Assembly (NCBI GenBank): GCA_034401795.1 | Contig: CM067367.1 | Span: 53,340,269-53,404,268, forward strand | Reading direction: 5' to 3' | Source: Chaetoderma sp. LZ-2023a | Lineage: Eukaryota; Mollusca; Caudofoveata; Chaetodermatida; Chaetodermatidae | Length of the DNA: 64,000 bases | Notes under the pieces: generated by a model | What the model was told of the DNA's origin: nothing | The model's database searches: none | What the model saw: only the letters and a program-made list of their open reading frames with translations | In this document: piece by piece, positions 58,801 through 64,000 of the stretch | Numbering within the stretch: position 1 is the stretch's first letter | Layout of the letters: every line of letters starts with the position of its first letter | Position numbers and translations under genes: made by a program

Positions 58801-59344
58801 TCTCTGTTAAGTCTATAACGAGCCAAGAAATATATGGTTTTGGTCCAGTACCGGCCCAGAAACATGCATTACCAGGAGATATGAGTTACACAACATGATT
58901 ATTGTTAAACTTGCACAAGCGAATGCAATATGGCACTAATGTTCACAACACTAGACAAATGAAATGTGTTCCATGTCTTACTGACTCTTGACCATTCAAT
59001 AATCCAGAGATATTAACAGTCTGACTGCTACAAGCCATCAGACAGTAATTTCAATATACCGTTACTTAGCCACCAACAACTTTCAGTCAAATTGCTTTCA
59101 AAATATTCAGCATAGCCAGAGTTAAACACCAATGGAAAATGTAGTCTGCAGAAATTCAGCAGGCAGAATAAGTAAGTAACACTGTCCATAAAGCAATAAA
59201 CCAAAGGTGTGCAATGGTGTTCCAATATAGGTAAAGCGCTTCACAAAGAGCTGGCTTCAGCTCCTGTGTGATTATGATGATGAAATGACTGAAACCCATG
59301 GGTAAGTTACTATGTGACGCAGTCTCTATAGATCTAGTCCATTA
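58801..59344 (+). other. Probable kinesin 3' UTR and flanking sequence
   Basis: The 3' UTR should begin here. AATAAA occurs at 59195-59200, but whether it is used is unknown. A family-Q remnant is near 59070-59115. Confidence 0.35.
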
Positions 59345-59770
59345 ATCTTGTAACGGTCAAGATTGGTCAAGAAAATTTATGCTCAGTGAATGTCATTTGC
59401 AGACCAAGAAAAAACCATTTTTAAGCTGTCACTGGACCAGGCTTGTGCTTCATGACCAGGCTTGCGCGATTATTGTGTTGAGTGATTGCGATCGATTATT
59501 AAAAAATAATCGTGATTACTCGATCAATCAGCTTGGATACCAATTACCAAGACATAACAACAAAAGAATATCAATGACGAAAATTGCAGGTGTTTAAAAA
59601 GGCCCATTTGCAGGACAAGAGAAAAACTATTTTTGAAAATTTATCACTGGAATGGCTGGCTCGATTCTCGAGCCATCCTTTCCAGTAATACAGTTTCAAA
59701 AATAGTCTTCCTCAAGCATGTCCAGATGACTGCCGAAACTGTTTTTGATTAGCTTGACTATTCAGTAAAC
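59345..59770. mobile_element. Palindromic MITE (family P), half copy plus complete core
   Basis: A left half (TGTCATTTGCAGACCAAG, about 59388) is followed by unrelated AT-rich palindromic sequence (GCGATCGATTATTAAAAAAT). A complete core (CCCATTTGCAGGACAAGAGA; GGCTGGCTCGATTCTCGAGCC) follows at 59600-59720. Confidence 0.65.
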
Positions 59771-59794
59771 AAGGTCAGAGGCGTAGAGTGAATG

Positions 59795-60160
59795 ACGGAA
59801 TCCAGTTTATAAAGCAATCATATGACAGCATAATCAACTACGTGACGTGTAGGATGATGTAATAATCAATGACGTAGATAAGTTCATCACGAACACATAA
59901 TTGATGACAGAGTAAGCGTTGTTGTGCAAATTGTATGTGTTTACTATTTAATAAACATGATGTTGAATATTTTGAAACTAATTTGACTGGATGCTGTTGC
60001 TACCCAGTCAAATTAGTTTCAAAATATTCAACAGCTTACCTGTATAGTTTTCTGGAAATTGAGATTCAGGGAGTGCACGGATCAATCGATCCCAATGCGG
60101 GCGAAGTGTGGGTGGAGCTTAGCTATAGATTGGCAAGGCATAGTTAAAACTGGATTCATC
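59795..60160. mobile_element. Hairpin MITE (family Q), one hairpin arm short
   Basis: ATCATATGACAGCATAATCA, TTTAATAAACATGATGTTGA, AATTTGACTGGATGCTGTTG, CAGTCAAATTAGTTTCAAAA, GATCAATCGATCCCAATGCG and GTGGGTGGAGCTTAGC are in order. Confidence 0.8.
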
Positions 60161-61410
60161 CATTGTTTTAATATCTTGGTTGGATACGCCAAAACACAGA
60201 ATAAATGTCTTTCATACTGCGTAATTAGTGTCTTTCATGCTATGTAATTTTGTAAATAACATTTTATATTTTTACACATTCGAATATACAATGGCAACAG
60301 TTTGCTTATCATGTGATTATGATTTTTTCTAGAACTGTTTTACAGATATGTGGATGATGCAATTCTTCCATTTTGTATGTTAGTAGAAAAATGTTGAAAA
60401 TGAAAAACTTACGATTTACTTGTGATATATTGTTCCTCGTCTTATTTGTAAAAATAATTGTGAATTCGCACTTAATGTGTTATTGATCTGAACTTACTAG
60501 CTATGCTACATGTACTGCTTGTCAAATTACTCTAATAACAATGTACAGTGTCCCAATAGGCAGTTGGGATACCTGAAGGGAAGTCTCCTACACTGCTAGG
60601 AAGATTCCTATCTGTTTCCATTGTGGGGTTTGTGGATCCTGTGGCATTCTGTTATCTTCTCCACGTGTTTGAGTCGGTATCTGATGGCTCTGAGATAGGA
60701 CTTGTATGTTCCTATAGCATGTCATTTCTGTAGTGCTTGGTTTGCCTGAAATGATTTGATGCTGATAAGTCACATCTTCCATGCAGTGTTGCTCTTATAT
60801 TCAGATCTTGGAGAGCCGAAGTACATCATCTATGTATTGTTATCTACAAACTTAGCCATTCGGGACATAGACTACATTGCACATTTGGTGATTGCCAATA
60901 ATATCTACTGTGAACGTGAGACATGTTGGTACACTTAAAGTGTTTATATTTTTCTAAGCTACTGGTATGTAGCAGTTATTCATGCTTGTCAAACTACTTT
61001 ACCTTTCTTATTAAAGAAGTTTGTGTAAATAAGTAATTTGACAAAAATTGTGTAAATAAAATTGTTTTGAACTGTGCTTTAGTTTTGAACTGTGCTTTAG
61101 TGCAGTATATTTATTCAATGCTGTTGGAGTGCCTTATATAACGTGATATAAAGTGGTGCTCATTGTTTTAACGACTGTAATAGATATATGACAATCCTGA
61201 TAGGCTAAAGTTTCAAATATGTCTTCAGATCATTGCAGTATGGTTATTATTGGTATGTCTTCAAATTTAATTGAGAATGGACAATAATGTTTTACGGGTT
61301 CGCCATCTAATGTACATATTAGTAATCCTTGTGATCATTTACTCATTTCTTCCACTAGTTGGATGTATATAATAGTAAAACCAATTATTAACAAACATAT
61401 ACTTCTCTCA
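60161..61410. other. Intergenic sequence, nothing recognised
   Basis: AT-rich with no convincing frame. AATAAA occurs at 60200 and 61058. A short duplication TTTTGAACTGTGCTTTAGT is at 61065-61100. Confidence 0.4.
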
Positions 61411-61727
61411 TTAAAACCATTTAATGCTGACAATTGTTAAAGAAAACTGAAGTTTTTGCTTGCTGAATGTCCGTTTGCCGGCCAAGAGAAGACTATTTCT
61501 GAAAGTCTTCTACTGGAATGACTGGCTCAGCTATTGAGCCCGTCATTCGAGTTGTAAATTTTCAAAAATAGTCTTCTCTTGACCTTCTTCTTTTCGTTCG
61601 CTGATCATACCGCCAGTCCTGTAAGTGACTATCGACATGATCATAACGCTTCTCTTGACCTGAAAATGGACATTCTTCATGACCATTGCAAATGCCAGTT
61701 TTGCTGGCTTGACGATTAAACTGTTAA
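61411..61727. mobile_element. Palindromic TTAA-type MITE (family P) with insertion in right arm
   Basis: It starts TTAAAACCATTTAATGCTGA and ends GATTAAACTGTTAA. The arms meet at GGCTCAGCTATTGAGCC. About 75 bp near 61580-61655 duplicates CTTCTCTTGACC and adds unrelated sequence. Confidence 0.75.
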
Positions 61728-62400
61728 CAGTTATCATGTCATGTATTTTAATGTGACATTGTAATGCCCCAGCCTTATAAATTAATATAAATTGTATCAC
61801 ATGCTTTAGTGCTAATCAGATTTTTGGGGCCAAGTAGACAGAGATATGGATGTCTGTGCTTGTGCTGACTGTTTTTAATTCTATCTGTTGTATATATTTG
61901 TAGCCTATATCAAAGAACAAACTATCTTGTTACTGATTCCAGAATATGGTGGTTCTGTATGTCGTGTGCTGGGTTCACCATGGTCCTACATTTCATACTT
62001 CTTTAAACATGGGTCCTACTTTGTCCTGCTTTTTATCCTTTCACGGATGAATTCACCATATCTCATTTCAAGGCAACCATACAGGAAAACTAAAATATTT
62101 TGAAATTGGCCAGTCAACTTAATTTCAAAACATTCAGTAGATAAGTTTGTCGTAAAAAATATACCTGTACTTTTCCCGGATTTGTCGGTGAAATGGTTTT
62201 AAGATTTTGTCCTACTTTTTATCAGAAAAGAAAATTTTATTCTTAAGGAAGTAGAATTGAATGTATTTCTTATTTTTAACAAAGCTGTATTTTCAATTCT
62301 GAAGTTCTAATCTTTTCAGGAAATTCATATATAAGATCTATGTTAAATATGGCATCCAATCCATCTTTAGTTGAACATAACTATGGCTACAATGTATGTT
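61728..62400. other. Intergenic sequence with a family-Q fragment
   Basis: ATTTCAAGGCAACCATACAG, AAATATTTTGAAATTGGCC and TTAATTTCAAAACATTCAG at 62065-62140 are a decayed family-Q core. The rest is unassigned. Confidence 0.45.
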
Positions 62401-63010
62401 GTTATTATTAGTTCACCTGGCCCGACAGACCAAGTGAGCTTATGCCATGGCGGCCATCCGTCTGTCAGCCATCCATCAAATCGCATCCCATTTATGCCTT
62501 GACCGATTTCAACCAAATTTTGCTGGAAGGGTGTTATGGTGGTAGGCTCCAGAACTTCTATTGAGAATTTTGATTGTTCAATTTTTCTTGCACCATCTTG
62601 GATTTTCCGGAAATCATTTAAAACGCTACACTTCCAATATAAATGGCCCAGCTTCAACGAAACTTGAGGGGACTAATTCTATGCTGGTAGGCTTCAACAC
62701 TTCTAACAAGAATTCTGATTGGTCAATATTGCTGGTGGCCATCTTGGATTTTCTGGAAATCAATTAAAAGCCTACTCATTAACCACTTGGCTGATTTCAT
62801 ACAAACTCAGTTGAGAGGACCCTAGACTAGAGTGTTATGCTTCAGAACATGGATACAGAATTTTGATTGGTCTATTTTTTTGGTGGCCATCTTGAATTTT
62901 CCGAAAAGTGGTGGGAAATCGTTTAAAACTCTACTTCTCATTAACTACTTGTGCAATTTCAACCAGACTTGGCTGGAAGGATACTAGGCTAGTAGGTTTC
63001 AGAACTTGTT
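62401..63010. repeat. Diverged tandem repeats (GGTGGCCATCTTGGATTTT units)
   Basis: Four units carry GGCCATCTTGGATTTTC, ATTAACCACTTGG, TGATTTCA.CAAA, GTAGGCTTCA and AGAATTTTGATTGGTC, the same family as 37.8-38.8 kb. Confidence 0.75.
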
Positions 63011-63129
63011 TACATTACCAATAATGTAGGTGAGATAGTTATATATGTCATATAACTTCTATACAATGCATACTTTATTTTGTTAAATTTGCCGTATTGC
63101 TTCTTTAACCGTTACACAACTGCAGGCAT

Positions 63130-64000
63130 AAATCACCTTTTTAGCTCAATGAGCTTATGCCATGGCAACCGTCCATCCTGCGTCTGTCAACTTTTTCATT
63201 AAACGTCTTCTCAAGAACTACTGGGCCGATTTCAGTTATATTTGGCAGGTTGCATCCTTATGGCATAGAGATTCAATTTTGTTCAAACAAAGCTGATCGG
63301 CCATTTTGGCAGGCGGCCATCTTGGATTTTGACCAATTTTTAGAAATATCTCCGAAACCGCTTGAGACATAGATTCAAACCTCATGAAATATGATCTAGG
63401 GGAAGAACTGAACGAAGTTTGTTCAAGGGAACTTGATTGGCCAAATAGTTTGGCGGCCATTTGAATGACCTAGTTTTTGTGAAGACGACTTCTGCAGAAC
63501 CGCTGAACGGATCAGGCCGAAATTTGGCAGATATGATTACAGACTAAAGGCCATTAAAGTTTGTTCAAGGGAAATTGATAAGTAAAAAAATGGCCACCAT
63601 TGACCAATCATGGAGTGTGGTTGGTGGCCATATTGGATATTTTTATTTGATGGATTTTGAAGCCGAAATCGGTTTTATATAGGTTTTTAGCTATTCTGAT
63701 TTCAAATTTGCCATTTTTGAAATTGTCGGGTAAACGGTTTGTCGGCAATCGCTTTTTCCCGCCCAAAAACTCCCATACTAAAGTAATGGGAAATTTAAAA
63801 TCTCTTCTCGAGAATCATTGGGCCGATTTCAAGTATAGATGACAGGAAGCATCCTTAGGGCATAGAAATACAAGTTTGTTCAAAGGAAGATGATCAGCCA
63901 ATTTGGCCGGCGATCATCTTGGATTTTGGCCGGCTTTTAGAAATGTCTAAAAATCTTCTCCGAAATCGCTTGGAGGATCGGTGCAAAACCTCTTGAAATA
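63130..64000. repeat. Second diverged array (CTTATGCCATGGC, GGCCGATTTC units)
   Basis: Units contain CTTCTC.AGAA.C.CTGGGCCG, ATTTC.A.TATA, GCATCCTTA.GGCATAGA, TTTGTTCAA, GATTGGCCA and GGCCATCTTGGATTTT. The array runs off the window end. Confidence 0.7.

Overview
This is a piece of an animal nuclear genome. Spliced coding exons with GT-AG introns, a tRNA-headed SINE, a CR1/L2-type LINE, hAT-like and TTAA-target MITEs and DIRS retrotransposons all point to a metazoan. The repeat style (many decayed tandem arrays, palindromic MITEs, several DIRS copies) suggests a marine invertebrate, perhaps a mollusc or another lophotrochozoan, but no sequence here proves the phylum.

The backbone is one plus-strand gene, a KIFC3-like kinesin-14 (C-terminal motor). 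Sixteen exons with consistent reading phases run from 6479 to the stop codon at 58800. They encode about 843 residues: a long coiled-coil stalk, the kinesin-14 neck, a complete motor domain and a short basic tail. The 5' exons were not found; they lie upstream of 6479 or outside the window. The introns hold almost all the other content.

Layout. 1-3440 is a compact, alternating-strand group of virus-like genes: an A32/FtsK-HerA-type packaging ATPase cut by the window edge, an unknown acidic-tailed protein, a frameshifted capsid-like reading frame, and a SAP-domain gene with an internal duplication and a stop. It looks like the decayed end of an integrated Polinton/adintovirus-like element. 3410-4660 holds a minisatellite, a short inverted-repeat element, promoter-like motifs and a tRNA-derived SINE. 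5300-10300 holds palindromic MITEs, tandem repeats and a hAT-like element of 1.6 kb. 10585-16564 is a degraded DIRS element (family B). 16992-22735, 30767-37580 and 45569-52568 are three closely similar DIRS elements (family A; copies A1, A2, A3), all in the same orientation as the kinesin gene. 23926-25460 is a 5'-truncated CR1/L2-like LINE. 26155-26711 is a second hAT-like element with a perfect 8-bp target duplication. 37.8-38.8, 40.6-41.1, 42.0-42.6, 56.1-58.2 and 62.4-64.0 kb are arrays of diverged repeats.

The three DIRS-A copies can be compared with each other. A3 is nearly intact: Gag, RT, RNase H, a post-RNase H domain, tyrosine recombinase, inverted terminal repeats and the internal complementary region are all present, with one 2-bp gap in gag. 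All three keep a spliceosomal intron-like structure in front of gag. A G-run inside gag changes length between copies. A1 has lost parts of RNase H and recombinase, and A2 has several frameshifts. The elements explain most of the size of the kinesin introns of 14.9, 8.8 and 8.0 kb.
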